NCBI GenBank assembly: GCA_011503125.2
Contig: WWBZ02000073.1
Coordinates: 558,001-622,000 of the forward strand
Length of the DNA stretch: 64,000 nucleotides
Source of the DNA: Botryosphaeria dothidea
Lineage: Eukaryota; Ascomycota; Dothideomycetes; Botryosphaeriales; Botryosphaeriaceae
Direction of reading: 5' to 3'
Part shown: positions 55,486-64,000 of the stretch, one piece after another
How the letters are laid out: each line of letters starts with the position of its first letter
Numbering within the stretch: the stretch's first letter is position 1
Program-made: the position numbers and the translations under genes
Notes under the pieces: generated by a model
What the model was told of the DNA's origin: nothing
Databases searched by the model: none
Seen by the model: the letters and a program-made list of their open reading frames with translations, nothing else

Positions 55486-58400
55486 TCAACGTCCCTTGAA
55501 CGACCCAGCAACCTCGTCACCCCAGCTGCCAACGTCGATCTCTCCGCCGTAAATGTCGTTGTTGATGCTGATGAGCTGCTGCCACACACCTTGGTACTTC
55601 TTCTCGCACTCTCCCAGCACCTTGACGACCAAGTTGCGGCTGAGACCCGGGTCGTCCGCGTCGCCAAAGTGCTTGTCCACGCGCTTGCGCAGCGCCTCGA
55701 TGCCCTTCCTGAGTTCCTTGCTGTCGTGCGAACCCGCAACCTTCTTGAACACGGTCCGCGAGTGCGAAGGACGGCTTGCGATTGCCGAGATCGGCGTTCC
55801 GGACGGGAGGGCGGCGAGGATTCCAGGAATCGGATCGAGGAAATCCTTGAGGCGTCTCTGTCAATGTCATTGCGTCCTCTGGAAACAGTCATACGGGGCG
55901 AACTTACCAAGAGCTTGCCAAGCGGTCTTCTGATGATGGCGTCGATGTAGAGAGCCATGTGTTCATCCATTTCCGACTTGGCCTTCTCCTTCCACTCAAG
56001 CAGCACGAGATCTCCGTGCGGGTCAACTTCCTCAATGTAGTGGTTCATGTTCTCAATGTGGAGAATGTGGTAGTTGAGCGCCTCCTTATCTTCGGGGTCT
56101 GCACCAGCACCACCAACAGCGGCACTTTGTGCTGCCATAGCTGCAGGGCTTTCTTTGGCGATAACCTTCAAACTCTCAAACATGGCCTTGTTGATCTTCT
56201 GGTACGCATCGTCAACCATGTTCCTCACCTCGAGGCGTTCAAGATCATCAGCCGGAGAAATCATGTTCTCGATAGCAGAGGCGAAGTGGGGGAAAGTTTT
56301 GAAGAAGGAGATAACACCCTTCCTCTTCTTGATCTTGACCTTCGTGTCTTCAATCGCGGTGATCTGCGTGTCGACAAAGCGGTTGAACAGACCCAAGAGA
56401 CGCGTCTGGAGTGCTTGGAACGTGCGAGTGAGAAAGTCCTGATTGGTCTCCTCGTACTCGACGAGCTTACGATCCAAGCAAGCCAAGATGCCAACACCTT
56501 GCAGAGGATCACTGTTGACCACGAATTCAACGAGATTTTGAAGCTCCGTCGGCCAGAATGAGAAGATGTCATCCATGACTTCGACAACACGCTTCGCCAT
56601 CGCCCGATCAGCTTCAAACATCCTCCTCGCCAACAGATTGGAACCCCTCCTGGCATGCGGTGGTGCAGAGGTGACGGCATCGGCAAAGTCAATGTTCTCC
56701 GAAGACGTTGCATGAAAAAACTCCACGACGAAGTTCTGCTCAGTGAAGACGAGAGGGGACATCTCATCCAATGCACCTGCAAAGGCTTCGTAGGGGTACA
56801 GACGGCCACCCTTGTCGGCCTTTTCGTTGGAGTTCGAACGGAGTCCTCTTGCCAGAGTACCGCTGCGCTTGACAGTGAGCTTACGGGCTGTAGTCTTGAG
56901 AGTCTCTGTGTCCTTTTCCTGTGAAGTGAAGAGAAGATCTTGCTCCTCGCCGGTAGGTCTACGAGCCATCTTTTTCCAAGCGCCAACATTGTCCCGGAAT
57001 TCCTCTTGGTACACTGGCCGGGCACGGGCTTGGTATAGCTTGAGAAGGTTATCCCAAGTCTGCAGGTCAATCTCCTTGGCAAACAGCAGCAACGGGCTAT
57101 ATTGCCACAATGCGTTCCGTGCAAAGTCGTGGGTAGCAGGGTCCAATTTTGTCGATACCTTGCCGGCATTCTGTCGACTAATGGCGTCCCTGGTATTCAA
57201 GAGAGCAGCGCCGAAGGTCATGTCCATGTGCTGACCCAGACGCTTGAGGAAGATGGACGCCTCTTGGAGGTACCTCTGCTTCTTCTCCTGCAAAGCTCTC
57301 ATGTTGGACAACTCGCTGTTGCCCATGCCAGATGCGCCCTCGGCAATAACGGCCCCTTGCCGTATGGCGGGATCGATGGTGATCATGGCCTTGTAGAGAA
57401 GTAGTAGAGAATGCTCGATGATTTCCAAACCTTCGGGCTTGCCAATCTTTGCAGCTCTGAGCGGCTCCAACTGTCTTGTGTCGATCGAAATTGTGTCGAC
57501 AAGCTTCTGAAGCTCCGAGTGAAGCAACTTCTGGTTAGCTGTCTGCACTTGGAGACCTTGACTTTGTGCCTCGATGAAGGCAATGTCGTCATTAAGACTG
57601 CTCAACTCGACATTGTACAAGGTCAGCAGACCCTCGAGCTCGTCACACTCGCCGATGACCTTATCTAGCATCTTCTCGACGGCGTCTACTCTCTCATCGT
57701 TGTGGTCGGTATTGTTCAACCAGCTTCCTGCTTCCACACGGGCGATTTCACGCTTAAGGTCGGCTTCGAAGGCATCAAGCTTCTTCGGTTGCATGCCTGC
57801 GCTGCCCCATCCAAAATCGGAGAGAACAGATTCGATCTCAAGACCTCTGATGTCCAGAACACTTGCATCCAAACCAAGCGAAGCAAGATATTTGGCTTGC
57901 TGATTAGACCGCCGTCTTTGGCGGCGGATATCTTCTGGGGACTTGCCACGTTTTCCATCCGGACTAGGAGACCTGGATGCAGTTTCTCTTGTCGCAGGTT
58001 CTGTCGGCTCGGGTCCGGTAGTGGGTGCAGACACAATGAGACCAGGAAGATGCGGCTCCTCTGCCTTATCAACAGCGGGCTTCTCCTCCGGCTTCTCCTC
58101 CGACTTCGACTCCGGTTTCACCTCTGGGACCGGCCACTCAGGAGCCTCCATAACTTTGGGAGTCTCGGCTTTGGTGCTGTCATCAGTTTGCTGCCTGTTC
58201 AGAGACGGAGCGTTGAAGACTCCCGTAATACCATCCGGCTTCTGCTCCGAGGGCGCATCTGCCAAGGCAGCTTTGAATTTTTGAGCAGCACCGCCAGCAC
58301 GCGGTTTGAATGCACCGTAAGCGTTGGCTGCTTTGCGCAGAACATCGGCCATGTTTGGCTTGCCATCGGCTCCCCTTGCTATCGCTGCCGTGTCCAGCTT

Positions 58401-60415
58401 CTTCTTCATGATCATCGGACCGAGGCCCGGCTTCTCCGGCTCCTGCTCTTCTTTCCTGGACGGAGGCCTAACTGCAGGCGATGGCGGTGCTTCAGAGGCA
58501 GCAGGCTCAGGTGTTGGTTCAGGAGTGGGTTCTTGAGGCGCAGGCTCTTCAGGTACAGGTTCCGGTTCAGCCTGGGGTTCCGGTTCCGGTTCCGGTTCCT
58601 TGGATTGTTCGACAGCACTAGTATCGTGGGTAGGTTCCGGAATAATATCTTTGTCTTTCGCTGGCAAAGACGTATCTGATGGAAAGAAAGAGCCAGGCAT
58701 GCCCCTAGGTCCGTTAATCGGACTCGGTGCAACAGCAGGTCCATCCCTTGAAGGTGGCGGGCGTGGTGATCTGAGTGCTGGCGGAACGTCATCATAGCGC
58801 GGAGACTTTGGTCCATCTGAAGAACTCAAACCACGGGACGCAGCAGGAGCAAGCATGGGTGGCCTCCTGCGCTCTGGCGGTGCCTCGACAGCCATATCCT
58901 CAGTATTTTCCTCATTCTTCGACATGTTACTGTGGGAGGTGTTCGGTCGGAGACCCTGAGGAGAAGCGTCCCTCTTAGCTCCGTTGGGCGCAAATCTCTC
59001 GTAAGTCGAACTCGCAAGCATGGAGCTTTCCATCGAGCTGGCATCATCGGGCCTTCTTTCAATCGGCGACCTCGCCCTATCGATTGGCGACCTGGGAAAT
59101 TCATTTGCCCTCTCAATAGGGGACTTTGCATAATCTCTTTGCCTTCCTGGGCTCGCTTGAGGTATTTGAAGAGGCAACATAGGGCTGCGCTCACGGATAG
59201 GTGATGTGGGCCTCTGAGAGAATTCGGAGTGCGACGATTGAGGCGTGAGACGGGAAGATGCGAGTGAAGGAGATTGTCCCGGAGGCACGGGAGGAGGCGT
59301 TGGTCTGAACTGCTCTTGACTTGGGCGTGGCCGCATCTGCTCTCTGCTTGGTGGTTTCCGGAGCTCTCGCGACGGCTGTGGCCTTGGTTGCGGCGGTTGT
59401 CTGTTCGGATCTCGAGGATTTGGTAGGCCTGGAGGCAACTCACCCCCACGAGAAGGAGGCCCTCTCGAGCCCGATCTGTCTCTGTCATCGCCCGCAGTTC
59501 CTGGGCGACTTCTCGGTTGCAGAGGCCGCGGCGGACCACCATCACCAGGAGTCGCAGGAGTCGCTACCGGGCCTGACGGGCCTCCTACAGGACGCCGGCT
59601 TGGCGACTCTCCAGAACGAGAGGGTGGAGGGCGAGGCCCACCTGGGCTGGTAGGCGGTAGCTTTCCTGGTGGGCCTTGACCCTGGCCGGGAGGGCCCCTT
59701 GGACCCTGGCCGGCCGGCGGGCGCAAGATCAAATCCATTTCCTTTTGGCTAAATCCAATGAGTTGCGGAACTTTTCCAGAGGTGTATTTTCCGTAGATTT
59801 TGATCAGACTGTTGATGAAGAAATCCTTCTCCTTAGGCGAGTTTGCCTGCCAGTAGTACGGCTTTGCAAGCGTCACTATAAAACCTGTTGGCCCCGCCCA
59901 TTCTTTGCGCTGTTGCTGCTCTGGCGTGGCAGTTGGAGAATTTGCAAACGATTCGACAGCTGATAGATCTTCCATATGCCATGTCTTGCCAATTGAAAAC
60001 GAACCATTGGCGTTTTCGCGAGCCTTGTGAATGCGGACTCTGCCTGAGCTCCGCACAGCAATGATGATCACTCGGGGCTTCTTGTTTTGCGGGGGTGAAT
60101 TAGGCGGCGGAGGACTCTGTGGGTGAGCGGCGTCCTCTGATACGCGCAGGTGGGTGATATAGGATTCGGATACTGTGTCGGCCGTGTCAGCCCAATGCCC
60201 ATGCGAGGAGAACGACAGATTGCAAGGCGCGTACATGCTCCATTAGGGTCCATCTTGCCGAAGCAGCTCTCGATAATCCTCCGCTTCTCATCCTCATATT
60301 TTTCCGCGCGACCATTACCGGGAGCGCCAGGCGGGGCCCGTGGACCGCGGCCATCTTCGCTGGGCCGCCCACTTGAGCCAGAGCCGTTGGGGTTGTGGGA
60401 GCGAGTGCCGTTCAT
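55486..60415 (-). CDS. SEC3: Exocyst complex subunit Sec3
   Basis: Exons 60415-60235, 60172-55908 and 55857-55486 have agreeing phases and give 1605 residues. Residues about 62-195 form the Sec3 N-terminal PH domain (SESYITHLRVSEDA, GKTWHMEDLSAVESF, GFIVTLAKPYYWQA), which binds phosphoinositides and Rho/Cdc42 at the plasma membrane. Residues about 205-800 are a long proline- and Glu-rich disordered linker. The C-terminal 780 residues carry the Sec3 coiled-coil and helical-rod core (KYLASLGLDASVLDIRGLEI, LNNTDHNDERVDAVEKML, ending GGEIDVGSWGDEVAGSFKGR). Sec3 marks exocytic sites and tethers secretory vesicles at growing hyphal tips. The last exon boundary (LGKLL/RRLKDFLDPI) is phase 0 and restores a conserved helix. 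It is longer than yeast Sec3 (about 1336) because of the linker. Confidence 0.95.
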
Positions 60416-60937
60416 GGCGGGCGGGCAGAGCGGGCGAAGCGTCGACGAAAGCGGACTGGGAACGAGGGCGGTGATTTAAGAGGGCGTCGAGGGCGTCTGG
60501 TTCATTGTCTGCTTGGGCGGAGTTGGTGTTAGGTGTCTGACGCAGGCATGGATACGGAGCGGCGATGGCCCCTCCCCCCGGGCGATTGGCGGCGGGAAAG
60601 CGACGGTAGTGCGGGCGCGGGTCGAGCACTGGGCTTCGCGCAGGCCGGCGATGCGCTTCGGAGGCGTCGTGGGCAGGCTGTGCTGAGAAGGAATGCTGCG
60701 GCGGCAGCGTTGCGTGTGCCTGAAGGCAAGCTGCCGTGTACTCTGCTGCTTAGCCCACTGCCAGCGGCCTGCTGCCGGGGTCGACGCTTCCGCGACGTGC
60801 GCCTAGCCGCCTTTGGTTTGGACGCTTTCTAATCCCTGTACGACCGGCCAGAATTTTGGAAGCTTCGAACAACTCCAATTTTTTTTCTCTGCAGCGTCAT
60901 CTCGGTCGCCCACACACGCCGCGCAGTCGCATACAAA
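60416..60937. other. Divergent promoter region SEC3/SRP40
   Basis: This 522 bp lies between the start codons of SEC3 (leftward) and SRP40 (rightward). The part just before 60938 is T/C-rich. No clear additional gene or TATA box is visible. Confidence 0.5.
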
Positions 60938-62008
60938 ATGGCCAAGAACAAGGGCGCAAAGCCGACTGCCAAGGTCACGAAGCAAAAGTCCGAGTCCGAA
61001 TCGAGGAACTACCCGAAGGCCCCAGCTGCCCTGCTCGATCTCATCCATGGCTTCTTGGTAGAGCACGGCTACGAAAAGGCTGCTCGGGAGCTGCAGTCAG
61101 AGGGCGATACTGCATGGAAGGGTGCAGCGAAGGAAAAGCCCAACCTTGCGCATATCTTCGAGGAATGGGAAGAGGATCGCGAAATTGATGCCGAGATCCA
61201 TGAGGAGAATGGCAAGCCTAAGAAAGAGGAAGGCTCGGACTCCAGCAGTGATTCGGACAGCTCCGACGACAGCGACAGCGACAGCGAAGATGAGCCGCCC
61301 AAGAAGAAGGTGAAGAAGGAGGAAAGTTCTTCGGACAACGGCGACGACTCTTCCTCCAGCTCCGACGAAGAAAGCGACAAGAGCGACAGCAGTGAATCCG
61401 ACAGTGATTCGGACTCTGATGCCGCTTCTGAAGCTTCTTCGTCGTCCTCCAGCTCTTCTAGCTCCTCTTCGTCATCCAGCTCCTCGAGCAGCTCCTCTTC
61501 CTCTTCTTCCAGCTCTGACTCCGACAGCGACTCTTCCTCCGATTCCGACTCTGACGCTAAGAAGAAGAAATCGTCCAAGAAGGAAAAGAAGGTCAAGAAG
61601 GAGATCAAGAAGGAAGAGAGTATCTCATCCAGCGACAGCGACACCATTGGCAGCGACTCCTCCGCTGCAGACGCCACCCCTGCAAACAAGCGCAAGCGGG
61701 ACGCCTCGGCCACCGACACCCCGAGCAACGAGGATTCCGGCACCAGCACCCCGAGCGGCGACAACGGCAACAAGCGCGCCAAGAAGTCCAACGAGCCCTT
61801 TAGCCGTATTCCGAAGAACCAATACGTCGACCCCAAGTTCGCGAGCAACGCCTACGTTCCTTACGACTATGCCCAGCGCGCCCACGAGAAGCTGATTGTC
61901 ACCAAGGGCAAGGGCTTCACCAAGGAGAAGAACAAGGGCAAGAGGGGCAGCTACAGGGGCGGCCTGATCGACACGAATAAGGTGAACGGTATCAGGTTCG
62001 AGGACTAA
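60938..62008 (+). CDS. SRP40: LisH-SRP40 nucleolar phosphoprotein (Nopp140/Srp40 family)
   Basis: One exon, 356 residues. Residues about 26-62 form a LisH-type dimerisation motif (APAALLDLIHGFLVEHGYEK, then AARELQ). Residues about 95-235 are an extreme acidic serine tract of Ser/Asp/Glu runs interrupted by basic KKKVKKE clusters, the hallmark of CK2-phosphorylated Nopp140/Srp40 proteins. The C-terminal 75 residues are the SRP40 C-terminal domain (SNEPFSRIPKNQYVDPKFAS, GKRGSYRGGLIDTNKVNGIR). The protein is expected to be nucleolar and to chaperone snoRNP assembly or traffic. The upstream ATG context (ACAAAATGGCC) is good for fungi. The repetitive serine codons at 61430-61530 create a low-complexity DNA stretch that can misalign. 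Confidence 0.94.
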   Translation: MAKNKGAKPTAKVTKQKSESESRNYPKAPAALLDLIHGFLVEHGYEKAARELQSEGDTAWKGAAKEKPNLAHIFEEWEEDREIDAEIHEENGKPKKEEGSDSSSDSDSSDDSDSDSEDEPPKKKVKKEESSSDNGDDSSSSSDEESDKSDSSESDSDSDSDAASEASSSSSSSSSSSSSSSSSSSSSSSSSSSDSDSDSSSDSDSDAKKKKSSKKEKKVKKEIKKEESISSSDSDTIGSDSSAADATPANKRKRDASATDTPSNEDSGTSTPSGDNGNKRAKKSNEPFSRIPKNQYVDPKFASNAYVPYDYAQRAHEKLIVTKGKGFTKEKNKGKRGSYRGGLIDTNKVNGIRFED

Positions 62009-63383
62009 AGTCACCCAGCGGACTTGAAAAGAAACCAGGCACGGAGCAATGGGAGTTAAGAATGGCGTCGTTACTTGCGGAGGGCAATTTTCTGTGCGCG
62101 ACCGCTTGAAGCAGAGAAAATGATCTGCTCGGCACTTCTGGTATGGTACTGTCGAGATTCGTTGGGCGGGGATAGCTCGTTGTTGAACCCCAAGTGTCGA
62201 TTGTAAAGAAAACAAAAAAGTTCTGGTCAAAATTTTACGGGTTTTTTTCCTCCTGTCCTCCGTAATATTTCTTTGCTCAAGTTTACAGAAGAGAGACAGT
62301 TAGATACATCTCTAAAATTAATTAGATACGACTTCAATTTGTTGAGTACGCTTACTGTACACGTACGCGCGTGGTGTGCCGTCACTCCACAATCTCCTCA
62401 CAATCCCGGAACCGCCAGGAACGTTTAGCAAGATTACAAGCTTGGAACCATTGGAATGGCTCGGCCCGAGAGTCCTAGCAAACGCCTCGAAGTTTCACCA
62501 AAAAGCATCCCACCAACCACAGGGGCACCAAAAAAGGCACGGAGGGACTGGTAGCGGGTTTCTCGTCGGAATGCAGGCTAGTAAGAAGCGGTCAACAAAA
62601 AAGGTTGCGGGAGAACACCCCGGCGTAGCCTCAAATTGCCGGTTCCAGACTTCTGGGGCTTGGCCACGAGCAAAACGATTGGCTCACCAAGTCACAAGAT
62701 TTCTCGAATTGGTGGAGCCGAGTGCATTTGGAAAAGAGTTGAGATTTGGCATTTCTCCGGGGTATGAGAGTTATCAATTCAAGGCATTCAAATCACCATG
62801 CTCTCTCTCCCTCTCTCTCTTACCAATAAAACAAGAACATAACAAGCCCACATGCATTCTCATCATCAACCGCTTGGACTTCATCATCAAAAAAACGTTG
62901 TGCGTGCATGCAATCAGAACAAGAAGAATGGAAAAAAGCCCATGCAATACATCAAACGCAGCCCCACATGATATAGTTCCGCTTTCAGTGAATTTGCCCC
63001 CTTTCCATGCATTGCCTGTGTGAATCCCTAACCACGGGGAAAAAGAAAGAACCAAAATGTTTCCCCAATGGTGATTTGGTGAGAAGAAATGTGATGTGTG
63101 GAATATGCTTTTTCCTTTTCTCGCGGTCATCTCTTCGGGCGGACGCCGCACGCCGACATAAAACAACCACAAATTTGTGGTGAATGATGAAACTCCATGG
63201 CCGCCACAAAATGTTGTGAACCAAGAGAAAAACTGGCCAGGTAAATAATGTTGGTTTGAAGAAGAATGGGGTGTCGAGAAAGTAGGGGTATTAAAGTCGT
63301 TATCTGTCCGATCGGGCTGAGTAGGAAACGAATCTTAAGCTGCGCCGAGGGACCCTTTTCGAGATGCACATGCGGACTGTAGT
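62009..63383. other. Convergent intergenic region
   Basis: This 1.37 kb lies between the stops of SRP40 and the GDP-mannose pyrophosphorylase gene. It has a short CT-rich run at 62800-62820 and otherwise only short ORFs. No RNA gene or transposon is recognised. Confidence 0.45.
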
Positions 63384-64000
63384 TTACATAATGATAGCCG
63401 GAACTAGACTCAAAGTCAGAAGTGCAACTCAACATCGTTGAGAAAATGGCGCTTACCGTCAATGTTCTGCTTGATCGACTTGTGGGGCAGAATGGAACCT
63501 CCGTTAACGTAAATTTCGTCGCCAATGGAGACGTCATCACCCAGAACGGTAACGTTCTCCAGTCTTGCCCACTTGCCGACTGAGCTGTTCCAGCCAACGA
63601 TGGTGGACTTCACCCATGCATGATCCTTGATCTTGCTTCCCGCGAGTAGGACACAGCGCTGCAGCCTAACACCGTCACCAACAATGACGTTGGGGCCAAT
63701 AGTAACGTTGGGGCCAATGCGGCAGTTCTTTCCGATTGTCGCGGTGGGGTCGACCAGGACGTTACCACCGTAGACGTACGGCTCGCTGTTGGGCGTAAGC
63801 TCCTTCGAGCCCTTCTTGGCAAGAGAGGAGAGGTAGAGGCAGGTGCCGGCGAGGAAGTCCTTGGGCTGTCCAACGTCCATCCAGAAGCCTTCCAGGTCGA
63901 ACGAATGCAGCAAGCCGTCCTTGCAGATGGCGGGGAAAGTCTCCTGTTCAATCGAGGTGGGGCGCAGCTCAATGCGGTCCAGCACCGAAGGGTTCAGGAT
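63384..64000 (-). CDS. MPG1: Mannose-1-phosphate guanylyltransferase (GDP-mannose pyrophosphorylase), 3' part
   Basis: The frame is open from the window edge at 64000 to 63457; a 53-nt intron (GTAAGC...TAG) then leads to a 20-nt last exon (63403-63384) that supplies the family's C-terminus VPAIIM. Unspliced, the frame would end in atypical residues. The visible 187 residues include the end of the nucleotidyltransferase domain ([20 protein letters not shown]) and the left-handed beta-helix of hexapeptide repeats ([39 protein letters not shown]). The enzyme makes GDP-mannose from mannose-1-phosphate and GTP for glycosylation, GPI anchors and cell-wall mannan. It corresponds to yeast PSA1/MPG1. 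The N-terminal Rossmann part lies beyond the window. Confidence 0.95.

Noticed and set aside
61430..61530. Serine-codon repeat considered as a stand-alone repeat element
   Set aside because: It is the coding sequence of the acidic serine tract of the Srp40-type protein and keeps frame throughout.
1..64000. CRISPR arrays, bacterial operons or prophage
   Set aside because: Introns, promoters and gene families are eukaryotic and fungal throughout; no spaced direct repeats were seen.

Overview
The window is nuclear DNA of a filamentous ascomycete (Pezizomycotina; possibly Dothideomycetes, but the order cannot be fixed by reading alone). The evidence is short introns, mostly 50-70 nt, with GT-AG ends and CTAAC/CTGAC-like branch sites; a Zn2Cys6 regulator; a Far1/Ste5-type scaffold; and an arginine attenuator peptide uORF ahead of the arginine-specific carbamoyl-phosphate synthase small subunit. 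I find 19 confident protein genes, one conserved regulatory uORF, one broken kinase-like gene and a few weaker small ORFs. No rRNA, tRNA, CRISPR array or recognisable transposon was seen. Exon coordinates were worked out by hand from splice sites, reading-phase agreement and family conservation.

Layout. 0-9 kb: a truncated SAP-domain nuclear protein (-), a short conserved fungal protein (+), a DUF300/Ost-alpha-like membrane protein (-) and a MIT plus coiled-coil protein that could be Atg38-like (-). 9-17 kb: a GRAM-VASt sterol transporter of the Lam family (+), convergent with CPA1 (-), whose leader carries the attenuator uORF split over three exons, one of only 13 nt. 18-31 kb: a secreted GH3 beta-glucosidase (+) with a GC-AG first intron, a broken kinase-like gene (-), a short-chain dehydrogenase lacking the usual Tyr (-), an ArfGAP (+), ETF-beta (+), an orphan coding-like stretch, and an F-box-like protein (-). 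30.2-37.1 kb is gene-poor with G-rich simple repeats.

37-50 kb: a 1085-residue RING-PH-VWA protein (Far1/Ste5 type, -), preceded by a possible 58-codon uORF; a 5 kb divergent gene-poor interval; a Zn2Cys6 regulator (+); and a convergent SAM methyltransferase (-). 50-64 kb is a dense housekeeping block: UTP16 (-), a TPR/Sel1-type probably mitochondrial protein (+), exocyst SEC3 (-), nucleolar SRP40 (+) and the 3' end of GDP-mannose pyrophosphorylase (-).

Most genes are unrelated housekeeping functions rather than a pathway. The clearest regulatory system is the CPA1 leader, where arginine-dependent ribosome stalling is expected and where splicing of a 13-nt micro-exon decides whether the functional peptide is made. 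The regulator and methyltransferase near 46-50 kb are the only pair whose adjacency hints at shared function, and that is speculative.
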